Assembly (NCBI RefSeq): GCF_900187645.1
Contig: NZ_FYEE01000003.1
Span: 60,552 to 124,551, forward strand
DNA: 64,000 nt
Direction: 5' to 3'
DNA from: Pseudomonas sp. Irchel 3E20
GTDB taxonomy: Bacteria > Pseudomonadota > Gammaproteobacteria > Pseudomonadales > Pseudomonadaceae
Under the pieces are notes generated by a model. That model did no database searches. It was given only the letters and a program-made list of their open reading frames with translations, and had not been told where the DNA came from. This document shows, piece after piece, positions 50,664-61,692 of this stretch; the first letter of the stretch is position 1, and every line of letters starts with the position of its first letter. Both the position numbers and the translations under genes were made by a program.

Positions 50664-51275
50664 ATGCCTTTTACCTTGCCTGCCTTGCCTTACGCCTATG
50701 ATGCCTTGGAACCGCACATCGATGCGCAGACCATGGAAATCCACTACACCAAGCACCACCAGACCTACATCAACAACCTCAACGCCGCCGTCGAAGGCAC
50801 CGAATGGGCGGATTGGTCGGTGGAAAAACTGGTGGCCAGTGTCCAGCAACTGCCGGAAAAACTGCGCGCCGCCGTCATCAACCAGGGTGGCGGGCATGCC
50901 AACCACTCGTTGTTCTGGGCGGTCATGACTCCCAAGGGCGGCGGCGCGCCAAGCGACGCGTTGGGCGCGGCCATCGACGAACACCTGGGTGGTTTCGAGG
51001 CCTTCAAGGACGCCTTCACCAAAGCTGCGTTGACCCGCTTCGGCAGCGGCTGGGCCTGGCTGAGCGTAACGCCACAAAAAAAACTGGTGGTGGAGAGCAG
51101 CGGTAACCAGGACAGCCCACTGATGAGCGGCAACACGCCGATCCTGGGGCTGGACGTGTGGGAGCACGCCTATTACCTGCGCTACCAGAACCGTCGCCCG
51201 GAATACATCAATGCGTTCTACAACGTGATTAATTGGCCCGAAGTTGCCCAGCGGTACGAGGCTGCGCTGGTCTAA
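50664..51275 (+). CDS. sodA: Manganese superoxide dismutase
   Basis: A 203-aa Fe/Mn-type SOD. Metal ligands are His27 (MEIHYTKHH), the His of [11 protein letters not shown], and Asp/His in [10 protein letters not shown]. The Gln of [10 protein letters not shown] and the GGG segment are typical of the manganese form. As last gene of the fagA operon it gives iron-independent superoxide removal when Fur repression is lifted. Confidence 0.96.
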   Translation: MPFTLPALPYAYDALEPHIDAQTMEIHYTKHHQTYINNLNAAVEGTEWADWSVEKLVASVQQLPEKLRAAVINQGGGHANHSLFWAVMTPKGGGAPSDALGAAIDEHLGGFEAFKDAFTKAALTRFGSGWAWLSVTPQKKLVVESSGNQDSPLMSGNTPILGLDVWEHAYYLRYQNRRPEYINAFYNVINWPEVAQRYEAALV

Positions 51276-51307
51276 GCTCTCCACTACAAAACGACCTAAG
51301 GCCGATT

Positions 51308-52201
51308 ATGGGCACTGAAACACTGGCGAGCAGCAGCGGGCGGATGTTTCGTTTCGCCTTGGGCTCGCTGTTGCTGTTAGCGGGTATGACGTTGCTGGTA
51401 GCTCAAGGTTTGGAATGGCTCAACCTTGAGCCACGTTTGCTGCGCGCATTGCAAGGCGGGGCGATCTGCGCCTTGGGCACGGCGTTGGGCGCCGTTCCGG
51501 TGTTGGTCATTCGGCGGATGCCGCAAGCGGTCAGCGATACCCTGCTGGGCTTCGGCGCAGGTGTGATGCTGGCGGCCACGGCGTTTTCCCTGGTCGTTCC
51601 GGGGATCGCCGCCGCAGAAAGCCTCGGGTTGTCGCCCTGGGCCGCGAGCGGTTTGGTGAGTTTCGGCATCATGCTCGGCGCATTCGGTTTGTTTCTGGTG
51701 GACCGCAAGGTGTCCGGGGTCAGCCCCGACATGCTGGTGGGCACTGCTGAGCACCCGGTGGTCGCCCCGCGCATCTGGCTATTTGTGTTTGCGATCATCG
51801 CCCACAACATTCCCGAAGGCATGGCGGTTGGGGTGTCTGCCGGCGGCGGCGTGGCCGATGCCGATAGCCTGGCTATGGGCATTGCCTTGCAAGACGTGCC
51901 CGAGGGGCTGGTGATAGCGCTGGTGTTGGCCGGGGCTGGGATGTCGCGGGGCAAGGCGTTCTTGATCGGCGCGGCGTCAGGGTTGGTGGAGCCGGTGTTC
52001 GCACTTTTGTGCGCGTGGCTGGTGAGCCTGGCCGAGCTGTTGCTGCCGTTGGGCCTGGCTCTGGCGGCGGGGGCGATGCTGCTGGTGGTGACTCATGAAG
52101 TGATCCCGGAGTCCCGCCGCAATGGGCACGACAAGCTGGCCAGCCTGGGGCTGTGCATCGGCTTTTGCCTGATGATGGTGATGGATACTGCGTTGGCTTG
52201 A
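51308..52201 (+). CDS. ZIP-family divalent metal transporter
   Basis: A 297-aa inner-membrane protein with about eight helices. The metal-site helix motifs HNIPEGMAVG and QDVPEGLVIA (helices IV and V) are intact, and THEVIPES lies near the C-terminus. It is 32 bases after sodA, so it may be cotranscribed and could supply manganese or zinc for the operon's iron-free enzymes; that link is inference. ATG 51308 is behind AAGG. Confidence 0.9.
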   Translation: MGTETLASSSGRMFRFALGSLLLLAGMTLLVAQGLEWLNLEPRLLRALQGGAICALGTALGAVPVLVIRRMPQAVSDTLLGFGAGVMLAATAFSLVVPGIAAAESLGLSPWAASGLVSFGIMLGAFGLFLVDRKVSGVSPDMLVGTAEHPVVAPRIWLFVFAIIAHNIPEGMAVGVSAGGGVADADSLAMGIALQDVPEGLVIALVLAGAGMSRGKAFLIGAASGLVEPVFALLCAWLVSLAELLLPLGLALAAGAMLLVVTHEVIPESRRNGHDKLASLGLCIGFCLMMVMDTALA

Positions 52202-52217
52202 GCGTTTGTTGTCGGTG

Positions 52218-52237
52218 GCCTACACGCCTGTGTAGGC
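52218..52237. terminator. Convergent hairpin between the ZIP gene and npr
   Basis: GCCTACAC (52218-52225) pairs with GTGTAGGC (52230-52237) across four bases, between two converging genes. Confidence 0.55.
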
Positions 52238-52265
52238 GCCGCGGGCTTGGCGAGATAGCGGCCGC

Positions 52266-52538
52266 TTACTCGCCTTCATCAAAATAGTTATTGATGAGTT
52301 TTTTCAGCGCTTCGAGGGCTTCCTGTTCTTGCTCGCCCTCGGTCTTCAGGTGGATCTTGGTGCCTTTGCCGGCCGCCAGCATCATCATGGCCATGATGCT
52401 TTTGCCATCGACCATGCTCTCGGGGGTGCGCCCAGCTCTTACCTGGCAAGGAAACTGGCCGGCAACGCCGACGAACTTGGCGGATGCCCGGGCATGCAGG
52501 CCCAGCTTGTTGATGATTTCAATTTCCAGAGCGGGCAT
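52266..52538 (-). CDS. ptsO: Nitrogen-PTS phosphocarrier protein NPr
   Basis: A 90-aa HPr-like protein of the regulatory nitrogen PTS. The phosphorylated His15 is in KLGLHARASAKFV, and the HPr Ser-region appears as GKSIMAMMMLAAGKG. Passes phosphate to PtsN, encoded two genes upstream. ATG 52538 with AAGGA upstream; rapZ lies 16 bases before it in the same leftward operon. Confidence 0.95.
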   Translation of the reverse strand: MPALEIEIINKLGLHARASAKFVGVAGQFPCQVRAGRTPESMVDGKSIMAMMMLAAGKGTKIHLKTEGEQEQEALEALKKLINNYFDEGE

Positions 52539-52554
52539 CGCGATGTAGATCCTT

Positions 52555-53412
52555 TCAACTGAGGTCGCGGTGGCGGACCTGGACATTCTTCAGGGACTGC
52601 TGCAGGACCCGGCCCAGGCGTTCGGTCAGGTAGACAGAGCGGTGATGTCCGCCCGTACAGCCAATGGCGATCGTGACATAGGCGCGGCTGCTGGCGGCAA
52701 AGCGGGGCAGCCACTTGAGCAGGTAGGAAGAGATGTCCTGGAACATCTCCTCCACATCCGGCTGGGCGGCCAGGTAATCGGCAACGGGCTGGTCCAGGCC
52801 TGACTGGGCGCGCAGTTCGGGCTTCCAGTAGGGGTTGGGCAGGCAACGCACGTCGAACACCAGGTCTGCATCCACCGGCATGCCGCGTTTGAACCCGAAG
52901 GACTCCACTAGGAAGGCTGTGCCCGGTTCGGGCTGGTTCAGCAGGCGCAGCTTGATGGTGTCACGCAGTTGATAGAGGTTCAGGCTGGTGGTGTTGATCT
53001 TCAGGTCGGCCAGATCGGCAATCGGCCCCAGCAGGTTAGTCTCATCGCTGATGGCTTCGGGCAGGGAGCGGTTGGCGCTGGTCAGTGGGTGCCGGCGTCG
53101 GGTTTCCGAGAAGCGCTTGATGAGGGTTTCTTCGTCGGCGTCTAGGTACAGCACTTCGCACTGGATGTGCCGGCTCTTGACTTCCTCCAGCAACTCCGGG
53201 AAACGCGACAGGTGGCTGGGCAGGTTACGGGCGTCGATGGACACCGCGACCAGCGGTTGAGCCAGTTCCGTGTGGATCAGGGCCCGTTCGGCCAGTTCCG
53301 GCAGCAGGCCTGCCGGGAGGTTGTCGATGCAGTAGTAGCCGTTGTCCTCCAGGACATCGAGGGCGGTACTTTTACCGGAGCCGGAGCGGCCGCTGACGAT
53401 TATCAGGCGCAT
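52555..53412 (-). CDS. rapZ: RNase adapter protein RapZ (P-loop)
   Basis: A 285-aa protein with N-terminal P-loop GRSGSGKST (8-16) and the C-terminal domain carrying [10 protein letters not shown] and [10 protein letters not shown]. In E. coli it binds GlcN6P and delivers the GlmZ sRNA to RNase E; the Pseudomonas role is less studied. ATG 53412 begins just after the ptsN stop. Confidence 0.94.
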   Translation of the reverse strand: MRLIIVSGRSGSGKSTALDVLEDNGYYCIDNLPAGLLPELAERALIHTELAQPLVAVSIDARNLPSHLSRFPELLEEVKSRHIQCEVLYLDADEETLIKRFSETRRRHPLTSANRSLPEAISDETNLLGPIADLADLKINTTSLNLYQLRDTIKLRLLNQPEPGTAFLVESFGFKRGMPVDADLVFDVRCLPNPYWKPELRAQSGLDQPVADYLAAQPDVEEMFQDISSYLLKWLPRFAASSRAYVTIAIGCTGGHHRSVYLTERLGRVLQQSLKNVQVRHRDLS

Positions 53413-53413
53413 G

Positions 53414-53878
53414 CTATTGGCCGTTCTGCTCGTCCAGGACGACCTGGTACAAGGCTTCGCTGCTCTGGGCGCTGCGCAGTTTTTTGCGCACGTCTTCGCG
53501 GTCCAGCATGCTGGCGATCTGGCGTAGCAGCTCCAGGTGGGCATCGGTGGCCGCTTCCGGGACCAGCAGGACAAACAGCAGGTCGACCGGTGCACCGTCG
53601 ATGGCGTCGAAATCGATGGGGGCGTCCAAATGGATCAAGGCGCTGATGGGCGACTCACAACCCTTGAGACGGCAATGGGGAATGGCGATGCCGTTGCCGA
53701 AGCCGGTAGAGCCAAGCTTCTCACGGGCAATCAGGCTCTCGAAAACATCCTGCATTTCCAGATCGGGAACTTGATCCGCGATCAGGTTGGCAATTTTTTC
53801 GAGTGCGCGCTTTTTACTGCCGCCCGGCACGTTCGCGAGGGAACGGCCGGGGGTCAGGATATTTTCAAGTCGGATCAT
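53414..53878 (-). CDS. ptsN: PTS nitrogen regulatory EIIA protein
   Basis: A 154-aa EIIA(Ntr). The phosphorylated histidine is His68 in [27 protein letters not shown] and the C-terminal helix are typical. It adjusts sigma-54 and potassium-related functions according to its phosphorylation state. Part of the rpoN-hpf-ptsN-rapZ-ptsO leftward unit. Confidence 0.96.
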   Translation of the reverse strand: MIRLENILTPGRSLANVPGGSKKRALEKIANLIADQVPDLEMQDVFESLIAREKLGSTGFGNGIAIPHCRLKGCESPISALIHLDAPIDFDAIDGAPVDLLFVLLVPEAATDAHLELLRQIASMLDREDVRKKLRSAQSSEALYQVVLDEQNGQ

Positions 53879-53890
53879 GGGTGGGGAGTG

Positions 53891-54199
53891 TTAACGACCG
53901 GTCGCGCCCTGGAGGAGGCTTTGGGTCTTTTCCTTATGCTTTTTGAGTTGGCGGTCAAGCTTGTCGGTGAGCAGGTCGATGGCAGCGTACATATCGTCAT
54001 GTTCGGCATTGGCAACGACCTCCCCTCCGTGAATGTGCAGGGTGGCTTCGATTTTCTGCTTCAGTTTTTCGACATTCATCGTCACCTGCACATTGGTGAT
54101 CTTGTCGAAGTGCCTTTCGAGTCGGTCGAGTTTTTCGCCGATATAGGCCCGCAGAGGTTCGGTCACTTCCAGTTGGTGTCCACTGATGTTGACTTGCAT
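53891..54199 (-). CDS. hpf: Ribosome hibernation promoting factor (short HPF)
   Basis: A 102-aa short-form HPF (MQVNISGHQLEVTEPLRAYIGEKL ... HIHGGEVVANAEHDDMYAAID) that dimerises and silences ribosomes in stationary phase. ATG 54199 has GGAGA upstream and gives the family length. Lies between rpoN and ptsN. Confidence 0.95.
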   Translation of the reverse strand: MQVNISGHQLEVTEPLRAYIGEKLDRLERHFDKITNVQVTMNVEKLKQKIEATLHIHGGEVVANAEHDDMYAAIDLLTDKLDRQLKKHKEKTQSLLQGATGR

Positions 54200-54324
54200 A
54201 CAGCTTCTCCTTCGTTGCCAGTGCATAAGGCGGCAGGCCGGTTTGCCTGCCACTTAGGTTGTGCTCGAAGACCTGCTTTTGGGCGAGACGTCAAGCACAC
54301 CCTGGAACGCTGTGGCGTAACCCG

Positions 54325-55818
54325 TTACATCAGCCGCTTGCGTTCGCTTGAAGGCGCAATCCCAAGGGATTCGCGGTACTTGGCGACGGTGCGGCGGGCT
54401 ACCTGAATGCCTTGTGCCTCCAGTAAACCAGCGATCTTGCTATCACTCAACGGCTTTTTCTGATTTTCCGCGGCAACCAGTTTTTTGATGATCGCGCGGA
54501 TCGCCGTGGACGAGCATTCACCGCCTTCGGAGGTGCTGACATGGCTGGAGAAAAAATATTTCAGTTCGTAGATGCCGCGGGGCGTGTGCATGAATTTCTG
54601 GGTGGTTACCCGGGAAATGGTCGACTCGTGCATGCCCACCGCTTCGGCGATGTCGTGCAGAACCAGGGGTTTCATCGCCTCGTCGCCGTACTCGAGAAAG
54701 CCGCGCTGATGCTCGACGATTTGGGTAGCAACCTTCATCAGGGTTTCGTTGCGGCTCTGCAGGCTCTTGATAAACCAGCGTGCTTCCTGCAATTGGTTGC
54801 GCATGAAGGTGTTGTCGGCGCTGGTGTCGGCGCGGCGCACGAAACCGGCGTATTGCGGGTTGACCCTTAGACGCGGTACCGACTCCTGGTTGAGTTCGAC
54901 CAGCCAGCGGTCGTTATCCTTGCGCACGATGACGTCGGGGATGACGTATTCGGCCTCGCTGGACTCGATCTGCGAACCTGGGCGCGGGTTGAGGCTCTGC
55001 ACCAGTTCGATGACCTGGCGCAGTTCATCTTCCTTGATCTTCATGCGGCGCATCAGCTGGCTGTAGTCGCGGCTGCCGAGTAGGTCGATGAAGTCGCTGA
55101 CCAGACGCTTGGCCTCGGTCAGCCAAGGGGTCTTGGCGGGGAGTTGGCGCAGTTGTAGCAGCAGGCATTCGCCCAGGTTGCGTGCGCCGATTCCGGCCGG
55201 CTCGAACTGCTGGATGCGGTGCAGTACGGCTTCGATCTCGTCGAGTTCGATGTCCAGTTCCGGGTCGAAGGCTTCGAGGATTTCCTCGAGGGATTCGTCC
55301 AGGTAGCCCTGGTTGTTGATGCAGTCGATCAGGGTCACGCCGATCAGGCGATCGGTGTCGGACATCGGGGCCAGGTTCAATTGCCACAGCAGATGGCTTT
55401 GCAGGCTTTCACCGGCCGATGTGCGTGTGGTGAAGTCCCACTCGTCGTCATCGTTACTCGGCAGGCTGCTGGCGCTGGTCTGGTAGATGTCTTCCCAGGC
55501 GGTGTCGACGGGCAGTTCATTGGGAATGCGCTCGCCCCACTCGCCATCCTCAAGGTTGTCCACCGTCGGGGCGCTTTCCTGGTAGGAAGGTTCCTGAACG
55601 TCGGCATTAGGTTTCTGTTCGACGTTGTCGGCCAGTGGATCGGCGTTGTCGAAGTCGTCGCCTTCTTCCTGGCGTTCGAGCATCGGATTGGATTCCAGAG
55701 CCTCCTGGATTTCCTGTTGCAGGTCCAGGGTCGACAATTGGAGCAGGCGGATGGCCTGTTGCAGCTGCGGTGTCATCGTCAGCTGCTGGCCCATTCTCAA
55801 GACTAGCGATGGTTTCAT
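54325..55818 (-). CDS. rpoN: RNA polymerase sigma-54 factor
   Basis: A 497-aa sigma factor for enhancer-dependent promoters. The N-terminal Gln/Leu-rich activator-interacting region ([29 protein letters not shown]) is followed by an acidic linker, the core-binding region, the HTH and the C-terminal RpoN box [10 protein letters not shown] (about residues 475-484). Starts 176 bases from lptB. Confidence 0.97.
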   Translation of the reverse strand: MKPSLVLRMGQQLTMTPQLQQAIRLLQLSTLDLQQEIQEALESNPMLERQEEGDDFDNADPLADNVEQKPNADVQEPSYQESAPTVDNLEDGEWGERIPNELPVDTAWEDIYQTSASSLPSNDDDEWDFTTRTSAGESLQSHLLWQLNLAPMSDTDRLIGVTLIDCINNQGYLDESLEEILEAFDPELDIELDEIEAVLHRIQQFEPAGIGARNLGECLLLQLRQLPAKTPWLTEAKRLVSDFIDLLGSRDYSQLMRRMKIKEDELRQVIELVQSLNPRPGSQIESSEAEYVIPDVIVRKDNDRWLVELNQESVPRLRVNPQYAGFVRRADTSADNTFMRNQLQEARWFIKSLQSRNETLMKVATQIVEHQRGFLEYGDEAMKPLVLHDIAEAVGMHESTISRVTTQKFMHTPRGIYELKYFFSSHVSTSEGGECSSTAIRAIIKKLVAAENQKKPLSDSKIAGLLEAQGIQVARRTVAKYRESLGIAPSSERKRLM

Positions 55819-55994
55819 GGCAGGGGCTTAACACCTTATTTGCCGGCGCACATGCGCCATCCACTACAGGGCGCCGGAGCGCCAAACTTAAGCAAATTAT
55901 ATGCCTGAAACTGGAGTGCTTGCCTAGGGCGCCGCAATAATAAACTTTTCAGAGTTCACTGCTGGCCGCCCTGGCGAAAAGCCAAACTCCACGC

Positions 55995-56719
<725 letters not shown>

Positions 56720-56720
<1 letters not shown>

Positions 56721-57265
56721 TAAGGGGCCTTTTTCTCGTCGGTTTTCTTCTTGGGCTGGATCACCATGTCGATCCGCGGACGTGGCGCGGTGACAGAGGA
56801 GCCGTTGGCGCGGCCGGCGTTGGCGATCTGTTTGACGGTGTCGTAGACGATTTTCTCGCCTTCGGTGGTGTTGCCGTCATTGATGACCTTAGCGCGGTCG
56901 ATCAGCACGATGCGGTTCTGCGGCGCATGGTATTGGATGGTTACGGCGTAGGCCTGGACCGGTTTGGGATCGGTCTGTTTCTGCAACTGCTCGAAGTAGG
57001 CCAGGTTGCCCACGGCGGTGACGACGTCGATATCGCCCGAGCCGGCCCGGGTGATGGTCACGGTGTTGCCGGTGATCTTCATTGAGCCCTGGGTGATGAT
57101 GACGTCGCCCCGGTAGGTGGCAATGCCTTGCTTGTCATCGAGTTGGGCGTCGTCGGCCTGGATGCGGATCGGTTGCTGGCTATCGTTCGGCAGAGCCCAG
57201 GCGCTCACGCTTCCCAGTGCTGCGCTCAGGCTGAGCAAAATAGGGAGGGTTTTAACGAGACTCAT
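56720..57265 (-). CDS. lptA: Periplasmic LPS-bridge protein LptA
   Basis: A 181-aa secreted beta-jellyroll protein: signal peptide (about 1-25, ending near SAWAL), then the OstA domain ([32 protein letters not shown]). It forms the filament carrying LPS across the periplasm. Overlaps lptC by 14 bases and lptB by 1. Confidence 0.95.
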
Positions 57266-57824
57266 ACTGTCCTCTTACGTTCGATAGCAGGTGTATCCTG
57301 CTTTCTTTCAAGTACGCTTTCATTCCATTGCCAGTCGATACGCCGCCAGCGCCGTCGATTCTAACGGCTTGCTCGGTCTGCGCATATTGCTTCTGGGGGA
57401 ATACGGTCATACGACTGCTGGTTATCAGGGTCGTACGGTTCTTCTCGTCGGTGCGCGCGATGCGTACCGAGTCAATCAGTTCTACTTCGGTGCCACCAGG
57501 GTTGACTTCACCGCGTTCGCTCTGGATGTGCCAGGGGAAGGTGGTGCCGCGATACATCTGTAGGTCGGGTTTGGTCAGTAGCGTCACGTCTGTGGCCTTG
57601 AGATGCTCGACTTTGTCGGAGGTCATCTCGTATTGCAGCTTGCCGTCGGGCAGGAACTGCACACTGTGGGCATTGATGGCGTAGTAGTCGATGGCGCTTT
57701 CGTTGGTGACCGTGCCAGCACGGCCCAGAAAGCGCTCCGGGCTGATGTTCCAGTAGCCAACGGCGACGAAAATCGCCGCAATGACCGCGAAAATCAGAAT
57801 GTTGCGGATGTTTTTACTCAGCAT
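57252..57824 (-). CDS. lptC: LPS export protein LptC
   Basis: A 190-aa bitopic protein with one N-terminal helix (about 7-25) and a periplasmic jellyroll (ESAIDYYAINAHSVQFLPDG ... VRIARTDEKNRTTLITSSRMTVFP) that hands LPS from LptB2FG to LptA. Seven bases after kdsC. Confidence 0.95.
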   Translation of the reverse strand: MLSKNIRNILIFAVIAAIFVAVGYWNISPERFLGRAGTVTNESAIDYYAINAHSVQFLPDGKLQYEMTSDKVEHLKATDVTLLTKPDLQMYRGTTFPWHIQSERGEVNPGGTEVELIDSVRIARTDEKNRTTLITSSRMTVFPQKQYAQTEQAVRIDGAGGVSTGNGMKAYLKESRIHLLSNVRGQYESR

Positions 57825-57831
57825 GTGTGGC

Positions 57832-58356
57832 TCACAGGTAGGCGGCGTTGGCCGCTTCTAGGTTGCCCTGGGCGCGCAGGATCAACTCGCAGAACTCCCG
57901 TGCAGCGCCTTCGCCGCCGCGGGCCTGGGTAATGCCATGGGCGTGTTCACGTACGAAGCTGGCGGCGTTGGCCACGGCCATCCCCAGGCCCACGCGGCGG
58001 ATCACCGGCAGGTCGGGCAGGTCGTCGCCCAGGTAGGCGACTTGCTCATAGCTTAGGCCTAGTTGCGCCAGAAGCCCGTCGAGCACGACCATTTTGTCCT
58101 CGCGCCCCTGGAATAGGTGGGGGATACCGAGATTCTTGGCCCGGCGTTCGACCACCGGGGTTTTGCGCCCACTGATAATGGCGGTTGTCACGCCCGTGGC
58201 CATCAGCATCTTGATGCCTTGCCCGTCGAGGGTGTTGAACGTCTTGAACTCGCTGCCATCTTCGAGGAAATACAGACGACCGTCGGTCAAAACGCCATCA
58301 ACGTCGAAAACCGCCAGTTTGATGGCTTTACCCCGTTGCATCAGTTCGTCGTTCAT
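57832..58356 (-). CDS. kdsC: 3-deoxy-D-manno-octulosonate 8-phosphate phosphatase
   Basis: A 174-aa HAD phosphatase, third step in Kdo synthesis. The nucleophile motif is VFDVDGVLTDG (first Asp), then ISGRKTPVVERRAKNLGI and YLGDDLPDLPVI. Begins immediately after the kdsD stop, so KdsD and KdsC are made together. Confidence 0.96.
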   Translation of the reverse strand: MNDELMQRGKAIKLAVFDVDGVLTDGRLYFLEDGSEFKTFNTLDGQGIKMLMATGVTTAIISGRKTPVVERRAKNLGIPHLFQGREDKMVVLDGLLAQLGLSYEQVAYLGDDLPDLPVIRRVGLGMAVANAASFVREHAHGITQARGGEGAAREFCELILRAQGNLEAANAAYL

Positions 58357-59331
58357 TTACATCACTCCTGCGCGCAGCAGGTCGCCGAGGTTGAACGCGC
58401 CCACCGGGTGGTCCTGCTCGTCGACCACGATCAGCGCGCTGATCTTGTGGTCTTCCATGATTTTCAGGGCTTCGGCGGCGAGCATTTCTGCGCGGGCGGT
58501 TTTGCCGTGGGCGGTCATTACGTCGTCGATGGTGGCGGTGCGCAGGTCCAGGTCGCGGTCCAAGGTGCGGCGTAGGTCGCCGTCAGTGAAAACCCCGGCC
58601 AGGCGGCCGTCGGCTTCCAGTACGGCGGTCATGCCCAGGCCCTTGCGGGTCATTTCCATCAAGGCATGCTTGAGCGGTGTGCCGCGTTGCACCTTCGGCA
58701 GTTCTTCACCTGTGTGCATGACGTTTTCCACCTTCAGCAGCAGGCGTCGGCCCAGAGCGCCGCCTGGGTGGGAAAAAGCGAAATCTTCAGCGGTAAAGCC
58801 GCGAGCTTCCAGCAGGGCAATGGCCAGGGCATCGCCCATCACCAGGGCCGCGGTGGTGGAGGAGGTGGGGGCCAGGTTGAGCGGGCAGGCTTCCTGGGCC
58901 ACGCGGCAATCGAGGTTGACGTCGGCAGCCTTGGCTAGCGGCGAGCCCGGGTTGCCGGTCAAGCTAATCATCTGAATGCCCAGGCGCTTGATAAGCGGCA
59001 GCAGAGTGATGATTTCGTTGGTTGAGCCAGAGTTGGACAGGGCAATGATGACGTCGTCACGGGTAATCATCCCCATGTCGCCATGGCTGGCTTCTGCGGG
59101 GTGTACAAAGAATGCCGTGGTGCCAGTGCTTGCTAGGGTTGCGGCGATCTTGTTGCCGATGTGTCCGGACTTGCCCATGCCGACCACGACCACGCGGCCT
59201 TTGCTGGCCAGAATCATCTCGCAAGCGCGTACGAAATCTGCGTCGATATGGGGTATCAAGCCTTGAATGGCTTCAATTTCGAGGCGGATGGTGCGTTGTG
59301 CCGATTGAATCAGGTCGCTGGATTGGCTCAT
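58357..59331 (-). CDS. kdsD: D-arabinose 5-phosphate isomerase
   Basis: A 324-aa enzyme converting ribulose-5-P to arabinose-5-P, the start of Kdo synthesis. SIS domain (about 30-180, VVVVGMGKSGHIGNKIAATLASTGT) and two CBS domains (about 205-324). ATG 59331 fits the family start. Divergent from mlaF over 276 bases carrying both promoters. Confidence 0.96.
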   Translation of the reverse strand: MSQSSDLIQSAQRTIRLEIEAIQGLIPHIDADFVRACEMILASKGRVVVVGMGKSGHIGNKIAATLASTGTTAFFVHPAEASHGDMGMITRDDVIIALSNSGSTNEIITLLPLIKRLGIQMISLTGNPGSPLAKAADVNLDCRVAQEACPLNLAPTSSTTAALVMGDALAIALLEARGFTAEDFAFSHPGGALGRRLLLKVENVMHTGEELPKVQRGTPLKHALMEMTRKGLGMTAVLEADGRLAGVFTDGDLRRTLDRDLDLRTATIDDVMTAHGKTARAEMLAAEALKIMEDHKISALIVVDEQDHPVGAFNLGDLLRAGVM

Positions 59332-59607
59332 GTAGAAATCGATTACCCAGATGAAAAGGCGGCGATTATAGCGGGAATGAGGCAGTGCCTTACAGAAGTT
59401 CGTCAGGCTTTGTGCAACTCCATCGTGTGGCTGTGCTCCAAGTGCAGTGTTTTTGTCTGTCTCGATCCTGAACGGCCCCGGGCTTGGCCTTGGGCGCCAC
59501 GCTTGAGCAGTGATATAGTTCGCCGCCGGCTCGGCCTGCCCAGGATGTATGTGCTTTCGGTAGGGAGCCAGGCGTCCGAGTGACAGGCTGCATCGCAAGG
59601 AGTTTAG

Positions 59608-60417
59608 ATGAGTGCCGATAAAGCCTACGCGGTCGAGCTGAAGGGTGTGTCCTTCAAGCGCGGTGCGCGCAGCATCTTCAATAACGTCGATATTCGCATT
59701 CCGCGGGGAAAGGTCACCGGCATCATGGGGCCTTCCGGCTGCGGAAAGACCACGCTATTGCGGCTGATGGGGGCACAGTTGCGTCCCAACGGTGGCGAAG
59801 TCTGGGTCAATGGGCAGAACCTGCCCAAGCTGTCGCGCAGCGATCTGTTCGACGCCCGCAAGCAAATGGGCGTGCTGTTCCAGAGTGGCGCGTTGTTCAC
59901 CGACCTCGATGTGTTCGAGAACGTCGCTTTTCCCCTGCGGGTTCATACCCAGTTGCCGGAGGAGATGATCCGCGACATCGTCCTGCTCAAGTTGCAGGCG
60001 GTAGGCTTGCGCGGCGCCATCGACCTGATGCCGGACGAATTGTCCGGCGGGATGAAGCGCCGTGTCGCGTTGGCGCGGGCCATCGCCCTCGATCCGCAAA
60101 TTCTCATGTATGACGAGCCGTTCGTCGGTCAGGACCCGATCGCCATGGGCGTGTTGGTGCGCCTGATCCGTTTGCTCAACGACGCGTTGGGCATTACCAG
60201 TATCGTGGTTTCCCATGATCTTGCAGAAACCGCGAGCATTGCCGATTACCTCTATGTCGTGGGTGATGGCCAGGTGTTGGGGCAGGGCACGCCCGAAGAA
60301 TTGATGAACACCGATAACCCGCGCATTCGCCAGTTTATGACCGGCGATCCGGATGGCCCGGTGCCGTTTCACTTTCCGGCGCCGGACTACCGCGCAGATC
60401 TTCTGGGGAAGCGCTGA
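59608..60417 (+). CDS. mlaF: Mla phospholipid transport ATPase MlaF
   Basis: A 269-aa ABC ATPase of the MlaFEDB complex maintaining outer-membrane lipid asymmetry. Walker [10 protein letters not shown], signature [15 protein letters not shown], Walker [14 protein letters not shown]. Its TGA shares the A with the mlaE ATG (TGATG). Confidence 0.97.
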   Translation: MSADKAYAVELKGVSFKRGARSIFNNVDIRIPRGKVTGIMGPSGCGKTTLLRLMGAQLRPNGGEVWVNGQNLPKLSRSDLFDARKQMGVLFQSGALFTDLDVFENVAFPLRVHTQLPEEMIRDIVLLKLQAVGLRGAIDLMPDELSGGMKRRVALARAIALDPQILMYDEPFVGQDPIAMGVLVRLIRLLNDALGITSIVVSHDLAETASIADYLYVVGDGQVLGQGTPEELMNTDNPRIRQFMTGDPDGPVPFHFPAPDYRADLLGKR

Positions 60418-61214
60418 TGCGCAAGCAATCGATTATTGAGAGAGTCCGACGCTTGGGCCAGGGGGCGATCGATATCGTCCAGGTGCTGGGGCGTTCGACG
60501 CTGTTCCTGTTTCATGCGTTGTTGGGCCGTGGCGGCATCGGTGGTGGGTTTGGGCTGCTGGTTAAACAGTTGCACTCGGTGGGGGTGATGTCCCTGGTGA
60601 TTATCGTCGTCTCCGGGATCTTCATCGGCATGGTGCTGGCGTTGCAGGGTTTCAACATCCTGTCCAGCTACGGTTCCGAGCAAGCGGTGGGGCAGATGGT
60701 GGCCCTGACCTTGCTGCGTGAACTGGGGCCGGTAGTCACGGCCCTATTGTTCGCCGGCCGGGCCGGGTCTGCGCTGACCGCCGAGATCGGCAACATGAAG
60801 TCCACCGAGCAGCTCTCCAGCCTGGAGATGATTGGTGTTGATCCGCTCAAATACATTATTGCCCCGCGCCTGTGGGCCGGCTTTATTTCCCTGCCGTTGC
60901 TGGCGATGATCTTCAGCGTGGTCGGGATCTGGGGCGGTTCATGGGTCGCCGTGGACTGGCTCGGGGTGTACGAAGGTTCCTACTGGTCGAACATGCAAAA
61001 TAGCGTGACGTTCAGCGGTGACGTGCTCAATGGTGTGATTAAAAGCATTGTCTTCGCCTTTGTAGTGACCTGGATTGCCGTGTTCCAAGGTTACGACTGC
61101 GAGCCCACTTCCGAGGGGATCAGTCGTGCCACCACGAAAACCGTGGTGTACGCCTCGTTGGCCATTCTTGGCCTGGACTTTATTTTGACCGCCTTGATGT
61201 TTGGAGATTTCTGA
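60417..61214 (+). CDS. mlaE: Mla permease MlaE
   Basis: A 265-aa inner-membrane permease of the MlaE/YrbE family with about five helices and the signature [27 protein letters not shown]. Overlaps both mlaF and mlaD by one base. Confidence 0.97.
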   Translation: MRKQSIIERVRRLGQGAIDIVQVLGRSTLFLFHALLGRGGIGGGFGLLVKQLHSVGVMSLVIIVVSGIFIGMVLALQGFNILSSYGSEQAVGQMVALTLLRELGPVVTALLFAGRAGSALTAEIGNMKSTEQLSSLEMIGVDPLKYIIAPRLWAGFISLPLLAMIFSVVGIWGGSWVAVDWLGVYEGSYWSNMQNSVTFSGDVLNGVIKSIVFAFVVTWIAVFQGYDCEPTSEGISRATTKTVVYASLAILGLDFILTALMFGDF

Positions 61215-61681
61215 TGCAAAACCGCACCCTGGAAATCGGTGTCGGCCTTTTCTTGCTGGCTGGCATCCTGGCTTTGCTGTTGCTGGCCCTGCGGGTCAGT
61301 GGACTGTCCCCGAGTTCAAGCAGCGACAGCTATAAACTTTATGCCTACTTCGACAATATCGCCGGTTTGACGGTCAGATCGAAAGTGACCATGGCCGGTG
61401 TGACCATCGGCAAGGTCACGGCTATCGATCTGGATCGCGACAGTTTCACCGGGCGAGTCACGCTGCAACTGGAAAAACGTGTCGATAACCTGCCGACCGA
61501 CTCCACTGCATCTATCCTCACGGCTGGCCTGTTGGGCGAGAAGTACATCGGCCTCAGCGTGGGCGGGGAGGAGACCCTGCTCAAGGATGGTGCAACCATC
61601 CACGACACCCAGTCGTCGCTGGTGCTCGAAGACCTGATCGGTAAATTCCTGCTCAATACCGTTAGCAAAGACGCCAAATGA
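61214..61681 (+). CDS. mlaD: Mla lipid-binding MCE protein MlaD
   Basis: A 155-aa protein: one N-terminal helix (about 8-28) and one MCE domain (KLYAYFDNIAGLTVRSKVTMAGVTIGKV) that forms the hexameric lipid ring on MlaE. ATG overlaps mlaE. Confidence 0.97.
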   Translation: MQNRTLEIGVGLFLLAGILALLLLALRVSGLSPSSSSDSYKLYAYFDNIAGLTVRSKVTMAGVTIGKVTAIDLDRDSFTGRVTLQLEKRVDNLPTDSTASILTAGLLGEKYIGLSVGGEETLLKDGATIHDTQSSLVLEDLIGKFLLNTVSKDAK

Positions 61682-61692
61682 GGAAGTTTTTT